Assembly: GCF_024296665.1 (NCBI RefSeq)
Contig: NZ_CP100762.1
Location: 62,001-126,000, forward strand
DNA: 64,000 nt
DNA from: Salinilacihabitans rarus
GTDB lineage: Archaea; Halobacteriota; Halobacteria; Halobacteriales; Natrialbaceae
Reading direction: 5' to 3'
Positions 9,119-18,576 of this stretch are shown in pieces. Every line of letters begins with the position of its first letter. The stretch's first letter is position 1. The notes under the pieces are model-generated. The model searched no databases and had not been told where the DNA came from. It saw only the letters and a list, made by a program, of their open reading frames with translations. Made by a program: the position numbers and the translations under genes.

Positions 9119-9513
9119 GCGACGACGAGCGCGTCCGCGACGCCGACTACGACGACTGGCTCGACGCCGTCGAAACCGACGAGGCCTTCTACATCGAGTG
9201 CCCCGAGGGCCACGGGCTGCTCCCGCCGCGGCGGATCTGTCCGGACTGTGCCTCGACGGAACTGGTCGAGCGGCCCTTGCCCGAGACCGGCGTGATCGAG
9301 ACGTTCACGGTCGTCCACGTCCCGACGCCCTCCTTCGCGGACGACGCCCCGTACGCGACGGCCGTCGCGGACTTCGGGCCCGTCCGGCTGACCGGACAGG
9401 TGACGGGGGTCGATCCCGACGACGTCGAGGAGGGCCTCGCGGTCGGCCTGACCGTCGGCATCTCCGAGACGAGCGGCGACCGGCTGTTGACGTTCCCGGT
9501 CCGAGAGGAGTAG
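9115..9513 (+). CDS. Zn-ribbon/OB-fold protein (DUF35 family), thiolase partner
   Basis: 132 residues starting at the ATG that overlaps the thiolase stop. The N-terminal rubredoxin-like zinc ribbon has Cys in IECPEGH and ICPDCAST (~22-42), followed by an OB-fold with the typical ETGVIETFTVVHVP strand and VTGVDPDDVEEGLAVGLTV. In archaea, DUF35 proteins bridge thiolase and HMG-CoA synthase or channel acyl-CoA between enzymes. The overlap with the thiolase gene supports a stable complex. Confidence 0.9.
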   Translation: MSDDERVRDADYDDWLDAVETDEAFYIECPEGHGLLPPRRICPDCASTELVERPLPETGVIETFTVVHVPTPSFADDAPYATAVADFGPVRLTGQVTGVDPDDVEEGLAVGLTVGISETSGDRLLTFPVREE

Positions 9514-9514
9514 G

Positions 9515-10450
9515 CTACTCGCCTTCCGCCCGCGGCAACTCGGCGCGGAGGTACTCGACGAATATCTCGGGGTGTTCGGCGTGGGGCAGTTGCGTCGCGT
9601 AGTCGATCACGACGAGGTCGAGGTCGGCGGCCTCCGCGAGTTCCCGCCCCTCGTGCAGCGGGACGAGTTCGGCGTCGCGGCCCCAGACGAGCGTCGTCGG
9701 CGTCTCGAGGGCCGCGAGTTCGGTCGTGAGGTCGAACTCGGGGTCGAGCGTTCCCGAGGCGAACGAGGCCGGCGCGTAGCGCGCGCCGGGCTGGTGGGCG
9801 CTGCGCCACGCGTAGTCGATCTCCGCGGGGTCGACGCTCTCGTCGTCGTAGTAGCCCTCCCGTTCGAGGAAGTACTGGATCGACGGCTTGCTCGCGAGCA
9901 GGTCGAACAGCGCCGTGCCGACGACCGGGGCGCGAAGCAGCGTCCGCACCCACGGACGTTCGGTTCCGGTGTCGCCGGTCGGACAGATCAACACGAGGCG
10001 CTCGAAGTCGGCCTCGGCGGCGGCGTCGGCGGCGAACGCGCCGGTCAGCGAGGAGGCGACGACGATCGGTCGGTCGGCCACGTCGGTCGCGAAGTCGCGG
10101 ACGAACTCCGCGTAGAGGCCGGACGAGTAGACCAGCGGCGGCCGATCCGACCGGCCGAAGCCGGGCAGGTCGACCGCGAACACGCGGTAGTGGTCGGCCA
10201 GCAGGTCGAAGATCGGCTCGAACTCGTAGCTGCTCGCTGCGGCGTTGATGCCGTGACAGAGGACGATCTCCGGGTCGTCCGGTTCGCCGGCGACCGTGTA
10301 CCTGACGTCCATCCCGCGCCAGCGGTAGGTCCGCTCGATGCCCGGGAGGGGGTCGTCGAGGTCGCCCGCGCGGGCCCGGAGCAGTCGGTCGCCGACGACC
10401 GCGACGCCCGCGGCGCCGGCGACGGCACCGAGCGCTGATCGGAGCTTCAT
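9515..10450 (-). CDS. Alpha/beta hydrolase
   Basis: 311 residues from ATG 10450 (MKLRSALGAVAGAAGVAVVGDRLL). The N-terminus has a short hydrophobic stretch that may anchor the protein. The fold signatures are LCHGINAAASSYEF (oxyanion loop), the nucleophile elbow VVASSLTGAFAA (Ser near residue 140), the acid in VWGRDAELVPL and the His in QLPHAEHPEIF. The elbow is A-S-S-L-T rather than the canonical G-x-S-x-G. Substrate unknown. The frame is open upstream into meaB antisense and I excluded that part because its composition is not haloarchaeal. Confidence 0.87.
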   Translation of the reverse strand: MKLRSALGAVAGAAGVAVVGDRLLRARAGDLDDPLPGIERTYRWRGMDVRYTVAGEPDDPEIVLCHGINAAASSYEFEPIFDLLADHYRVFAVDLPGFGRSDRPPLVYSSGLYAEFVRDFATDVADRPIVVASSLTGAFAADAAAEADFERLVLICPTGDTGTERPWVRTLLRAPVVGTALFDLLASKPSIQYFLEREGYYDDESVDPAEIDYAWRSAHQPGARYAPASFASGTLDPEFDLTTELAALETPTTLVWGRDAELVPLHEGRELAEAADLDLVVIDYATQLPHAEHPEIFVEYLRAELPRAEGE

Positions 10451-10520
10451 GCGCGAGACTTCGACCGCGACGACCTTATGCGTGCGGTCGCGCCGCAGCG
10501 CGTGGCGACGCCCGTCGTCG

Positions 10521-11612
10521 TCAGCGCGACGGCGATTCGAGCCGGTCGAACTCGACTTCGAGGTCGCCGAGACACTCCTCGACGGGCGCGAGGACGTCGT
10601 CGGCGATCGTGTACGGGTCGGTCTCGCCGCGGCGGACGGCCTCGGCGAGGCCCTCGACGCCGCCGGCGCGGGCGAGTTCGTCTTCGAGCAGCCCGTGGAC
10701 GTCCTCGCGAAGCAGCGTGCGAATCTCCTCGGCGTGGCGCCGGCGGGCCCGCTCGTCGCGCTCGCCCGACGCGTCGAGGTAGCGCCCGTGGTCGGCGAGC
10801 GCGTCGGCGAACGCCTCGACGCCCTCGCCTTTCGTGGCGACGGTCTCGACGATCGGCGGCGTCCAGTCGCCGTCATCGTCGTCCGGCGTCTCCTCGTGGC
10901 CGTGGCCGGCCACTGCGTCCGCGCCGTGGTGGCCCGCTCCTGTACCGCCGCCGCCGAAGCCGTCGCGCTCGCCGAGTTCGACCATCTCCGAGAGCTCCTG
11001 GACCGTCCGGTCGGCGCCGGGGCGGTCGGCCTTGTTGACGACGAAGACGTCGGCGATTTCGAGGATACCGGCCTTGAGCGTCTGGACGGTGTCGCCCGAC
11101 CCCGGGGGGACGAGGACGGCGACGGTGTCGGCGGTGCGGACGATGTCGATCTCGTTCTGGCCGGCGCCGACGGTCTCGATGATGACCCTGTCCTTCCCGA
11201 AGGCGTCCATCGCGCGGACGGCGTCGGCGGTCGCCGTCGAGAGGCCACCGAGGGTGCCGCGGGCGCTCATCGACCGGACGAAGACGTCCATGTCGCCGAC
11301 CGTCGAGGCCATCCGGATGCGGTCGCCCAGCACCGCCCCGCCGGTAAAGGGCGAGGAGGGGTCGATGGCGACGATGCCGACCGTCTCGCCGCGCGCGCGG
11401 TAGGTCTCGGCCAGTTTGTCGACCAGCGTCGACTTCCCCGCGCCCGGAGAGCCGGTGACCCCGATCACGTCCGCGTCGCCGGTGTGGGCGTACAGTTCCG
11501 AGACGAGGTCGCGATAGCCCGACGAGCGGTTCTCGATCTTCGAGATCACCCGCGCCAGCGCGCGGTGCTCGCCGGCGAGTAAGTCCTCGAGCAGCGCGTC
11601 GTCGGCGCTCAT
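10521..11612 (-). CDS. meaB: Methylmalonyl-CoA mutase-associated GTPase MeaB
   Basis: 363 residues from ATG 11612, overlapping the stop of the B12-binding subunit gene by 4 nt. G-domain motifs: P-loop GVTGSPGAGKST (~49-60), switch region DPSSPFTGGAVLGDR, ETVGAGQNE (G3) and VVNKAD (G4). A His/Gly/Asp-rich insertion (GGGGTGAGHHGADAVAGHGH...) follows NKAD and is not a core family feature. MeaB is the GTP-dependent chaperone that protects and reloads adenosylcobalamin in methylmalonyl-CoA mutase. The upstream gene is the mutase B12 subunit, so the pair forms a functional unit. Confidence 0.93.
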   Translation of the reverse strand: MSADDALLEDLLAGEHRALARVISKIENRSSGYRDLVSELYAHTGDADVIGVTGSPGAGKSTLVDKLAETYRARGETVGIVAIDPSSPFTGGAVLGDRIRMASTVGDMDVFVRSMSARGTLGGLSTATADAVRAMDAFGKDRVIIETVGAGQNEIDIVRTADTVAVLVPPGSGDTVQTLKAGILEIADVFVVNKADRPGADRTVQELSEMVELGERDGFGGGGTGAGHHGADAVAGHGHEETPDDDDGDWTPPIVETVATKGEGVEAFADALADHGRYLDASGERDERARRRHAEEIRTLLREDVHGLLEDELARAGGVEGLAEAVRRGETDPYTIADDVLAPVEECLGDLEVEFDRLESPSR

Positions 11613-12025
11613 CGTCGGGGCGCGTTCTCGCGGACGAACTCGATCGTCTCGTCGATCGGCGTCCCCGGGCCGAAGATGGCGGCGACGCCCTCGTCTTTCA
11701 GCTCCTCGCGGTCCTCCTCCGGGATGACGCCGCCGACGATGACGAGCGTGTCCTCCTTGGCGCCGTACTCCTCGAGGCCGTCCATCACCTTCGGGACGAG
11801 CGTGTTGTGCGCCCCCGAGAGGATCGAGATGCCGAGGACGTCGACGTCCTCCTGGACCGTCGCCTGCACGATCTCCTCGGGCGCCCGGTGGAGGCCGGAG
11901 TAGATCACCTCGAAGCCCGCGTCGCGGAACGCCCGCGCGACGACGTGCGCGCCGCGGTCGTGGCCGTCGAGGCCGACCTTCGCGACGAGACACCGGATCG
12001 ACCGCTGCTCCTGTTCGCTCTCCAT
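11609..12025 (-). CDS. Cobalamin-binding (small) subunit of methylmalonyl-CoA mutase
   Basis: 138 residues from ATG 12025. It has the B12 signature KVGLDGHDRGAHVVARAF (D-x-H-x-x-G, residues ~16-33), followed by the family's LSILSGAHNTLVPKV and VIVGGVIPEED. This is the separate 'mcmA2' type subunit found in archaea; the large catalytic subunit is not in this window. The coupled downstream gene is meaB. The subunits act in propionyl-CoA/methylmalonyl-CoA to succinyl-CoA conversion in the cytoplasm. Confidence 0.93.
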   Translation of the reverse strand: MESEQEQRSIRCLVAKVGLDGHDRGAHVVARAFRDAGFEVIYSGLHRAPEEIVQATVQEDVDVLGISILSGAHNTLVPKVMDGLEEYGAKEDTLVIVGGVIPEEDREELKDEGVAAIFGPGTPIDETIEFVRENAPRR

Positions 12026-12112
12026 GCCCCGAGATTCCCCGGCCGGCTGTTTGACTTTAACGGAAGTTGTTGAGGGTCGATCGCCGGCGAAAACCCGATC
12101 GGCGGGACGCTC

Positions 12113-14644
12113 CTAGCGGTCCTCGCCGAAGGTGAACACGTCCTCGGCTTCCTCCGCGTCTTCGTCGTCGTCGGCCGCGTCGTCCCCCTCGAAGCTACCC
12201 TCGCGGTCGACCGGTTCGGCCTCGACGGCCTCCGCGGAGTCGACCAGTTCGTCGAGCGGGTCCTCCTCCGCCGGGTCGGACTCGACCGGTTCGGCCACGA
12301 TGGGTTCGTCGGCGTCGTCCTCCTCGAACGGGTCGCGGTCGCCCGCGTCGGCGTCGGTCTCGAAGCGGTCGAGGGTCTCGGAGAGGCGGGCGGCGCGCAT
12401 CGAGAGGTCGCTGGCACTGTGGGAGACCTCGGTGAGCGCGGTCGTCTGCTCCTCGGCGGCGGCCGCGACGCGCTCGCTCTCCACGGAGGTCTGCTCGCTG
12501 ATGGTGGCGACCTCGTCGACCATGGCGACGACTTCCTGGGTGGAGGCGGCCTGCTGCTGGCTGGCCGCCGAAATCTCCTGAACGCCCGTGTTCGTCTCCT
12601 CGGCGTAGTCGGCGATCTCGTCCAGCGCCTCCACCGCCTCCTCGACCGAGTCGGCGTGCTCGGAGACCCGTTCGCTCGTCTTCTGGACCTCCGCCGCGGT
12701 CCGTCCGCTCTGCTCTTTGATGCGTTCGAGTCGCTCCTCGATGTCCTCGGCGGCTTCCTTGACCTCCTCGGCGAGTTCCTTGACCTCGCCCGCGACGACC
12801 GAGAACCCTTCCCCGGAGTCGCCGGAGCGTGCGGCCTCGATGTTGGCGTTCAGCGCCAGCATGTTCGTCTGCTCGGCGACCTCGGAGATGAACTCGATCA
12901 ACTCGTCGATCTGCTCCATCTCGGCTTCGAGGCGCTCGATCTCCTCGACGGCGCCCTCGGACTCGACCTCGATCTCGTTCATGCCCTCGATCGCCTTCTG
13001 GGCCGCCTCGCGACCGCGTTCGCCCGTGTTCGCCGTCCGCTCGGCGATGTCGGCGACCTGGTTCGAGGAGGCGGCGATCTGTTCGATCGTCGTCGACAGG
13101 TCGTTCATCTCGTGGGTGACCGACTGGAGACTGTCGTTCTGGCGCTCGGCGCCGTCTGAGATCTCCTGGATCGACTCGGTCACCTGCTCGGAGGCCGACC
13201 TGACCTCCTCGCTGGAGGCGGTCACCTGCTCGGAGGCCGTCGCCACCTCGGTGGCGAACGCCTTGAGGTGGGACGTGGTCTCCTCGATCTCGGCGATCAT
13301 CTCGTTGAACTCGAGTGCGATCGACTCCATCGCCTCGTTGTGGCTCTCCGCCTCCATCCGGGCGGTGAAGTCGCCGTCGGCACACTCCTGCATCACGGCG
13401 GCGTACTCGTCGGCTTTCGCCTCGAGGTGGTCGTTGATCCGTTCGGTCTCGGCGCGCGCCTGCTCGGCCTCCTCGCGGGCGCGCTGGGCGCTCTGGATCT
13501 GCGCTTTCAGCGAGTCGCGCATGCTGGCGAAGCCGTCGTAGAGGCGCCCGATGCTGTCGACCCGCTCGGTCTCGAACTCGACGTCGAGGTCTCCCTCCTC
13601 CATTCGCGCGGCCTTGCGGGTCAGCCGGTCGATCGACTGCGACGTGTTCCGGCCGATGACGCCGCCGATCAGGACGACCAGCAGGATGCCGGCGGCGGAG
13701 GCGTAGATCCCGTACTCGCCGACGGTGTTGACGAAGCCGTAGGCCTCGCTCTCCGGCGTGTGGATGGCGACGAGGAACTCGCTGTCCTCGTTGACTCGGG
13801 CCGCGGAGACGATGTACTCCTCGTCGTGGAACCGGTCGTCGACGGACCCCCGCAACGCGAGGCCGGGCGTGCCGACCTCGTGGATGGTCGCGTTCGTGCC
13901 GACCGTCGAGAGGTCGAACGACCGCTCGTTGCCGTAGTCGACGAAGAACGACTCGCCGGTGGGATCCATCACGACCTGCCCACTCCTCTCGTTGACGATG
14001 TACGAGAGCCGACCGTCCTCCTCGGCGCTGATCATCTCGTGGGTGAACTCGCTGATCTCCATCGAGAGCACGAGGTACTCGTTCAGTTCCCCGTCGACCC
14101 GCATGACGTAGCTCAGCACCGCGGTCCCGTCGTCGGACTCGTGGGGGACGATCGCGGGTTCGCTCGCTAGGTCGATCGGTTCGTAGCCGAAGACCGTCTC
14201 GCGCTGTTGTCCGTGAGCGCGGAACTCCTTCGCCCAGGCCTGCTCGGAACTGTCGAGGCTCGAATCGTTGAGGCTCGTATCCGTGCTGTGGAGGATCCGG
14301 TTTTCCTTGGCGTCGACGTGGTGGATGTGGTAGACGCCGTCGACGGCGATCCGCTCGCCGAGCAAGTAGCCCAGTTCCTTGTCCGCGGTCGTGATCTGAT
14401 CCGACATCCGATCGACGTGGATGACGTTCAACTGGTTCCACTTCTCGACGTTCCGTGCCTCCTGTTCGGCCAACTGCTTCGAGTCGTCCTGTACCTGCTG
14501 TTCGACCTCGTCGGCGATCTGGTTGGTCCCCAAAAACCCGACTGCCCCCACCGACAGACCAATCACGAGCAAGACGATCGCGAACTTTAGCGCGTAACTC
14601 TCCCTAATATATGTTGGTGTGACTCTCCGAACCGGGTCTAACAT
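12113..14644 (-). CDS. Methyl-accepting transducer (haloarchaeal Htr chemoreceptor)
   Basis: 843 residues from ATG 14644 ([13 protein letters not shown]); an earlier in-frame ATG would add sequence antisense to the neighbouring gene. The layout is: TM1 (~19-40); an extracellular dCache-like sensor (~45-300, with [20 protein letters not shown]); TM2 near 305-330 ([20 protein letters not shown]); HAMP with an extended coiled coil (~331-480); a methyl-accepting signalling domain with the hairpin tip [20 protein letters not shown]; and an acidic tail. It should relay ligand binding to CheA/CheW and control the archaellum. The ligand is not predictable. No che genes are adjacent. Confidence 0.93.
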   Translation of the reverse strand: MLDPVRRVTPTYIRESYALKFAIVLLVIGLSVGAVGFLGTNQIADEVEQQVQDDSKQLAEQEARNVEKWNQLNVIHVDRMSDQITTADKELGYLLGERIAVDGVYHIHHVDAKENRILHSTDTSLNDSSLDSSEQAWAKEFRAHGQQRETVFGYEPIDLASEPAIVPHESDDGTAVLSYVMRVDGELNEYLVLSMEISEFTHEMISAEEDGRLSYIVNERSGQVVMDPTGESFFVDYGNERSFDLSTVGTNATIHEVGTPGLALRGSVDDRFHDEEYIVSAARVNEDSEFLVAIHTPESEAYGFVNTVGEYGIYASAAGILLVVLIGGVIGRNTSQSIDRLTRKAARMEEGDLDVEFETERVDSIGRLYDGFASMRDSLKAQIQSAQRAREEAEQARAETERINDHLEAKADEYAAVMQECADGDFTARMEAESHNEAMESIALEFNEMIAEIEETTSHLKAFATEVATASEQVTASSEEVRSASEQVTESIQEISDGAERQNDSLQSVTHEMNDLSTTIEQIAASSNQVADIAERTANTGERGREAAQKAIEGMNEIEVESEGAVEEIERLEAEMEQIDELIEFISEVAEQTNMLALNANIEAARSGDSGEGFSVVAGEVKELAEEVKEAAEDIEERLERIKEQSGRTAAEVQKTSERVSEHADSVEEAVEALDEIADYAEETNTGVQEISAASQQQAASTQEVVAMVDEVATISEQTSVESERVAAAAEEQTTALTEVSHSASDLSMRAARLSETLDRFETDADAGDRDPFEEDDADEPIVAEPVESDPAEEDPLDELVDSAEAVEAEPVDREGSFEGDDAADDDEDAEEAEDVFTFGEDR

Positions 14645-14699
14645 CGGGACGAAAAGAATTCCGGCAAACGATAAATCCTCCCCTCCAATTATCACGATT

Positions 14700-14780
14700 G
14701 AGAACACTTTTGTCAGGAGTGGGTGATTATTTAAACGGGGGGACGCCGATACATGATCGAACGCCGGAGGACGACTGTCG
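14700..14780. promoter_or_regulatory. Divergent promoter region between transducer and hypothetical gene
   Basis: The intergenic DNA here is strikingly AT-rich for this genome. A TATTTAAAC run at about 14727-14735 lies ~45-55 nt before the ATG at 14781. Further AT-rich blocks (GATAAATCC, TTATCACG) lie nearer the transducer start at 14644. I read these as TATA elements of the two divergent genes; no transcription start can be seen. Confidence 0.35.
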
Positions 14781-15947
14781 ATGAGTGAAGATGCGCTTCG
14801 GAGCGTTCTCGCCCGGATCCGGGCGTCGACCGACGCCGCCCCGCCCTCGTCGCGTGCCGACACGCGGCTGTTGATCGTCGAGCCGCTGCTCGCGGCTCTG
14901 GGCTGGGACGTCCGCTCGGACGCGACCGACCGCGACGTCGTCGTCGACGGCACGCGCCTCGAGTACGTCTGTTCGGTCGACGCGACGCCGGGGTTGTTCG
15001 TCGCGGTCGAACCCTACGGCGAGTCGCTCGATCGCGACCGCGCGTCCGCCCTCGAAGGGCTCATGCGCCGGACCCGCGTCGACCGCGTGATCTACACGAA
15101 CGGCCGGAAACTGGCGCTCCTCGCCGGGACCGACGCCGTCGAGCGGACGGCGCTCGACCTCTCGGCGCCGCTCGACCGGTGGGCCGCGGTCGACGACTTC
15201 TCCCGGCCCGCGGTCGCGCGCCGCCTCGACGATCACGCGTACGAGCGTGCCGCGCGCAGGCTCGCGCTCGCCCGCTCCGACCTCGCCGCGGCCGTCACGG
15301 AGGAACTCGCGTCCGCCGCCGGAGCCGTCCACGAGGACGAACTGGCGACGATGACCGACCGCTTTCTCGACCGCGTCGTCGAGTCGTTCACCCTCGCGGC
15401 CGCCGCTCGGTCGGCCGACGCGTCGGCCGAGACGCCGACCGCCGACGCGGACGACGGCCCCGCCACCGCCGACGCCGACGACGCGTCGGGAACCGACGAC
15501 GCCGGCGACGCCGCCGACGCCGCCGACACCGCGGACGACGCCGACGCCACCACCGCCGGCGACCCGGAGACGGCCACCCCGGACGCCGCCTCCCGATCGG
15601 ACGCCGGGTACGTCGTCCGGTTCTTCGCCGAGCAGGGGTCGGTCGGTGCGATCGGCCACGCCACCTCGGACGACGCGCTCGTACACGCCGCGGAGTTCTG
15701 TCTCGACCACGGGCTCTCGCGGGTCGAGATTCCGTGGACACCCCGCGACGGCGACCGCGTCGTCCTCAACGACGAACCCGTCGGCGCCGACGGGACGCCC
15801 ATGGCCGAACCGCGACAGCTGTCGAACGGGCTCTACATCGAGACGGCCGGGACGGTCGAGGAGCGAGCGACCCGGGTGGAACGAATCGTCTCCCGCGCGG
15901 GGTTGCGGGCGATGTTGACGGGCGGGTGGTCCGGCGGGGTTCGCTGA
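14781..15947 (+). CDS. Haloarchaeal hypothetical protein with HSDR_N-like N-terminal domain and acidic linker
   Basis: 388 residues from an ATG at 14781. Residues ~1-200 ([20 protein letters not shown]... [18 protein letters not shown]) resemble the nuclease-like N-terminal domain of type I restriction R subunits, which has often lost activity in stand-alone haloarchaeal proteins. A low-complexity Asp/Ala/Thr linker follows (~212-275). The small C-terminal domain (~278-388) includes [15 protein letters not shown] and [10 protein letters not shown]-like strands. It is divergent from the transducer. No function is assigned; the domain comparison is from visual similarity only. Confidence 0.75.
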   Translation: MSEDALRSVLARIRASTDAAPPSSRADTRLLIVEPLLAALGWDVRSDATDRDVVVDGTRLEYVCSVDATPGLFVAVEPYGESLDRDRASALEGLMRRTRVDRVIYTNGRKLALLAGTDAVERTALDLSAPLDRWAAVDDFSRPAVARRLDDHAYERAARRLALARSDLAAAVTEELASAAGAVHEDELATMTDRFLDRVVESFTLAAAARSADASAETPTADADDGPATADADDASGTDDAGDAADAADTADDADATTAGDPETATPDAASRSDAGYVVRFFAEQGSVGAIGHATSDDALVHAAEFCLDHGLSRVEIPWTPRDGDRVVLNDEPVGADGTPMAEPRQLSNGLYIETAGTVEERATRVERIVSRAGLRAMLTGGWSGGVR

Positions 15948-15950
15948 GGA

Positions 15951-16715
15951 TCAGTAGTCGACGTCGACGACGACGATTTCGATGTGAGCGCGGTCTACGT
16001 CGCAGGTGTAGGTTCCGCCGCCGCCGTCCGACCAGCCGTTTCGCTCTGCCGTCGATTCCCAGCTGTTCTGGTGGTTCGAACTGTCGATTTCGATTTCGAC
16101 CACGTCGGCGTTTTCGTACGTCTCGCTGACGCTCCGACCGTCCGCTCGGTTTTCGGTGACCGTGATCTCGGTACCGCTGCTGGTCTGGATCGTCCCCGGC
16201 CCGTCCGCGACCGCGACGAGCGTGACGATCGCGGCATCGTCGGCACACCGCATCTGCGGGTACGAGACGGCGACGTCACCGTCGGTCTGGTTCCGGAAGA
16301 CGCCGCCGCCCTCGTAACTGATCGTCGTCCCCTCGTACTCGTAGACGAGCGCGCCGACGTTGCTTCCGTCGTTGCCGAGGGGGGAGTCGGTAGTTCCGGA
16401 ATCATTCGTCACCGTGATCGTGACGTTCGACCCGTCCGTCGTCCTCAGGCGGCCGTCCCGCAACGCGATTTCGCCCGACCGCTGGCGGATCGCGTCGTAG
16501 CGAACGACGTCGTTGAAGTTGTCCGCCAGCGCCTCCATCCCGCGTTCGGCGTTCCGGAGCTGTTCGGTCTCCTGATAGGCGTCCATCGTCTGGAAGCCGA
16601 CCGCGTACAGCAGGCCGACCGAACCGATGATGATCCCGAAGACGAGCACGAAGCCGACGACTTCGGAGACCGCACGATCCGTTTCGCCGTCTCGATTCCG
16701 TCCACCGGTTCTCAT
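15951..16715 (-). CDS. Pilin-like secreted protein of the pil operon (DUF7289-like)
   Basis: 254 residues from ATG 16715; the frame upstream is antisense-like. The N-terminus RTGGRNRDGETDRAVSEVVGFVLVFG has the haloarchaeal pilin/archaellin-type layout: a charged leader, then AVSEVVG, then a hydrophobic H-domain (FVLVFGIIIGSVGLLYAVGF). A mostly beta C-terminal domain follows, with a Cys pair (CADD... TYTCDVD). It is the last gene of the operon and overlaps the previous gene by 4 nt. It is probably a minor pilin or pilus-assembly component outside the membrane. The family number is from memory. Confidence 0.82.
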   Translation of the reverse strand: MRTGGRNRDGETDRAVSEVVGFVLVFGIIIGSVGLLYAVGFQTMDAYQETEQLRNAERGMEALADNFNDVVRYDAIRQRSGEIALRDGRLRTTDGSNVTITVTNDSGTTDSPLGNDGSNVGALVYEYEGTTISYEGGGVFRNQTDGDVAVSYPQMRCADDAAIVTLVAVADGPGTIQTSSGTEITVTENRADGRSVSETYENADVVEIEIDSSNHQNSWESTAERNGWSDGGGGTYTCDVDRAHIEIVVVDVDY

Positions 16716-17191
16716 GGTTCCTCCAGAAGTTCGACGTCGTCGCCGTCGCTCCGGACGATTACCGTCCCGCCCTGTACCTTTTCGCTGTCGCTGCCCACGT
16801 CGACCGAGACGGGAACGTACGTCTCCGTCTCGTTGTCGATCGTCGCCAGCCGGAGGCAGTTCTGACCGTCCGCCACCAGCGGCGCGTCGCAATCGCTGCT
16901 GTCGCGCAACTCGACGGTGTACTGTGCGTTGCCGGCCCGTCGGGGGTGATCCGCGGTGATGGTCACCTGGTCACCGCTCTCCGCGAGGCGATCGGCGTGG
17001 GAGAGTTCGCCCGCCAGCCGCTCGCCGACGATTTCGAGCGACCGCTCGGTACTGCGTTCGCGCTCGGAGTCGAGCATGGTCCCCGCGCCGACCAGCAGGC
17101 CGGCGACGAGGATCGTCGTGATACCGATCGTCAGGACGTGCGTGACGGTGATCGACACCGCGCGCTCGTCCGCGTCGAGTCGCCGGATCAC
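16712..17191 (-). CDS. Small membrane-anchored protein of the pil operon (DUF7266-like)
   Basis: 159 residues from ATG 17191. The N-terminus DADERAVSITVTHVLTIGITTILVAGLLVGAG gives a short charged leader and one hydrophobic pilin-like helix (~12-36). An extracellular beta-rich region with Cys in SDCDAPLVADGQNCL follows. It overlaps both flanking genes by ATGA junctions, indicating translational coupling in the pilus operon. It is probably an envelope-exposed minor pilin. Confidence 0.8.
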   Translation of the reverse strand: MIRRLDADERAVSITVTHVLTIGITTILVAGLLVGAGTMLDSERERSTERSLEIVGERLAGELSHADRLAESGDQVTITADHPRRAGNAQYTVELRDSSDCDAPLVADGQNCLRLATIDNETETYVPVSVDVGSDSEKVQGGTVIVRSDGDDVELLEEP

Positions 17192-17979
17192 GTTCGATCA
17201 CCGTAGACGTCGACTTCGATGGTTCGTTCGATGGAGACGTCGGCCGAGTCGTACGTGTACTCGACTTCAGCTGTCCAAGTACGTGATCCAGAATTTTTTG
17301 TGATTAGCTCGTATTCTCCATCAATATCTGTACTGCTGGTAACCGTAATCGTAGTAGTAGTATCCGTAGAATCAATTAGATCGAACTCACAACTACCCTG
17401 TGTCTTCGCACCGACAGCTCCCGAGGTAAAGTCAACCCACACGTCATCTTGGCCCGATGTATCAATTGTACAACTAACGTCCCCGGTTACCGCGAGCTCG
17501 GTTCCAGTGTACTCTATGTCAACCGTATCACTGTCTATCTCCAATCCTAACCTGTCGCCAGGATCGGAGTTGTCGAGGTTCATCTTGACTCTGAACTGGC
17601 CAACCTGTTCACTATTCGCTACATCTCCCGGTGAAATAGATCCACTCTCAAATGCCGCTTCTTGCACCCCATCTACCCTCTCGATGGCCACAATCGCTGG
17701 TTTTTCATCGTTAATGGAACTCCGGTAGGTCGATTCGAACTCGTCGGAATCCGGGGGGTCTCCGGCAAGATTCTGCTGTTGAACCAATCCTCGAACCCCC
17801 TGTTCGATCTCGTACTCGACCGTCTCCGCGTCCGTGACGCTCCCGCTCGTACCGCTCGAAGAGACCGTCTCCGTGTAGAGGACGCCGTTGAAGACGACGA
17901 CGAGGCCGAGGATGATGAACGCGATCGAGATGGCGGCGACGAGGATCAACTGTCCCCGGTCGCGCGTCTCGCTTACCAT
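17188..17979 (-). CDS. Pilin-like protein of the pil operon (DUF7261-like) with AT-rich mosaic segment
   Basis: 263 residues from ATG 17979. The N-terminus ETRDRGQLILVAAISIAFIILGLVVVFNG is a charged leader plus one membrane helix. The remainder is a Ser/Thr/Asp-rich extracellular domain. The bases between about 17280 and 17790, encoding most of that domain, are far more AT-rich than anything around them and use codons otherwise rare here (ATA, TTA, AAT, GTA). The frame is intact through this stretch, so the domain appears to have been replaced by recombination. Its neighbours and ATGA overlaps put it in the pilus operon. Confidence 0.82.
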   Translation of the reverse strand: MVSETRDRGQLILVAAISIAFIILGLVVVFNGVLYTETVSSSGTSGSVTDAETVEYEIEQGVRGLVQQQNLAGDPPDSDEFESTYRSSINDEKPAIVAIERVDGVQEAAFESGSISPGDVANSEQVGQFRVKMNLDNSDPGDRLGLEIDSDTVDIEYTGTELAVTGDVSCTIDTSGQDDVWVDFTSGAVGAKTQGSCEFDLIDSTDTTTTITVTSSTDIDGEYELITKNSGSRTWTAEVEYTYDSADVSIERTIEVDVYGDRT

Positions 17980-18572
17980 ACGATCACCCGCACCTCCACG
18001 ACGTTGTACACGTGATCACTGCCTTCATTTGGGATCGGATAGCTGTCCTCGGCGTCTTCCAGCCGCTGGTGTTCGTATCCGGGCGCGGTCAGGTGCTGGT
18101 CGTCGTACAGCGTGACCGCGTAGCTCGCCGTGAACGCGGTCGAACTCTCCCGCCCTTGGTAGACCAGCCGTACCGGGTCGTCCATCCCCGGCGCGTGGAG
18201 TTCGACGTTGTAGTTCTGCCCGCGCTCTCGGAACCGTTTCTCGAGGATCGCCCCGAGGCGCGTCTCGTTGAACCCCTCGGCCGTGTAGTAGCTGGTTTCG
18301 ACGTCGGTGTCGCTGCCGTAGAACTCCTCGCTGCTGTTGTTCCAGTACCGCACCGTCTCCGAGAGGTCCCCGTCGCTCGCGGCGACGACCAGCGCGTCGT
18401 TTGCCTCCTGCTGGAACTGCGCCTGTACCGTCCGGTCGATCGGCCCGCCGGTCGTCGGCGTGATGACGACCGACTGGAGCGCGAACAGCACCGCCATCAG
18501 GACCACCATCGCGCCGACGAACCCCTCGAGGGTGTACGCCTGCCCGCGGTCGGTCCGCTTCGTCCCTCTCAT
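17973..18572 (-). CDS. Pilin-like protein of the pil operon (DUF7288-like)
   Basis: 199 residues from ATG 18572. The N-terminus TDRGQAYTLEGFVGAMVVLMAVLFALQSVVITP resembles a class III-type pilin leader (G-QAYTLEGF) with a single hydrophobic helix. The rest is a soluble outer domain. Its 3' end overlaps the next gene by 7 nt. Co-transcribed with the pilus ATPase and platform genes; role probably as a minor pilin. Confidence 0.82.
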   Translation of the reverse strand: MRGTKRTDRGQAYTLEGFVGAMVVLMAVLFALQSVVITPTTGGPIDRTVQAQFQQEANDALVVAASDGDLSETVRYWNNSSEEFYGSDTDVETSYYTAEGFNETRLGAILEKRFRERGQNYNVELHAPGMDDPVRLVYQGRESSTAFTASYAVTLYDDQHLTAPGYEHQRLEDAEDSYPIPNEGSDHVYNVVEVRVIVW

Positions 18573-18576
18573 GCGA

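Noticed and set aside
12195-14441. 748-codon minus-strand frame parallel to the transducer
   Set aside because: Shadow of the transducer gene in another frame of the same strand; Arg-rich and without domains.
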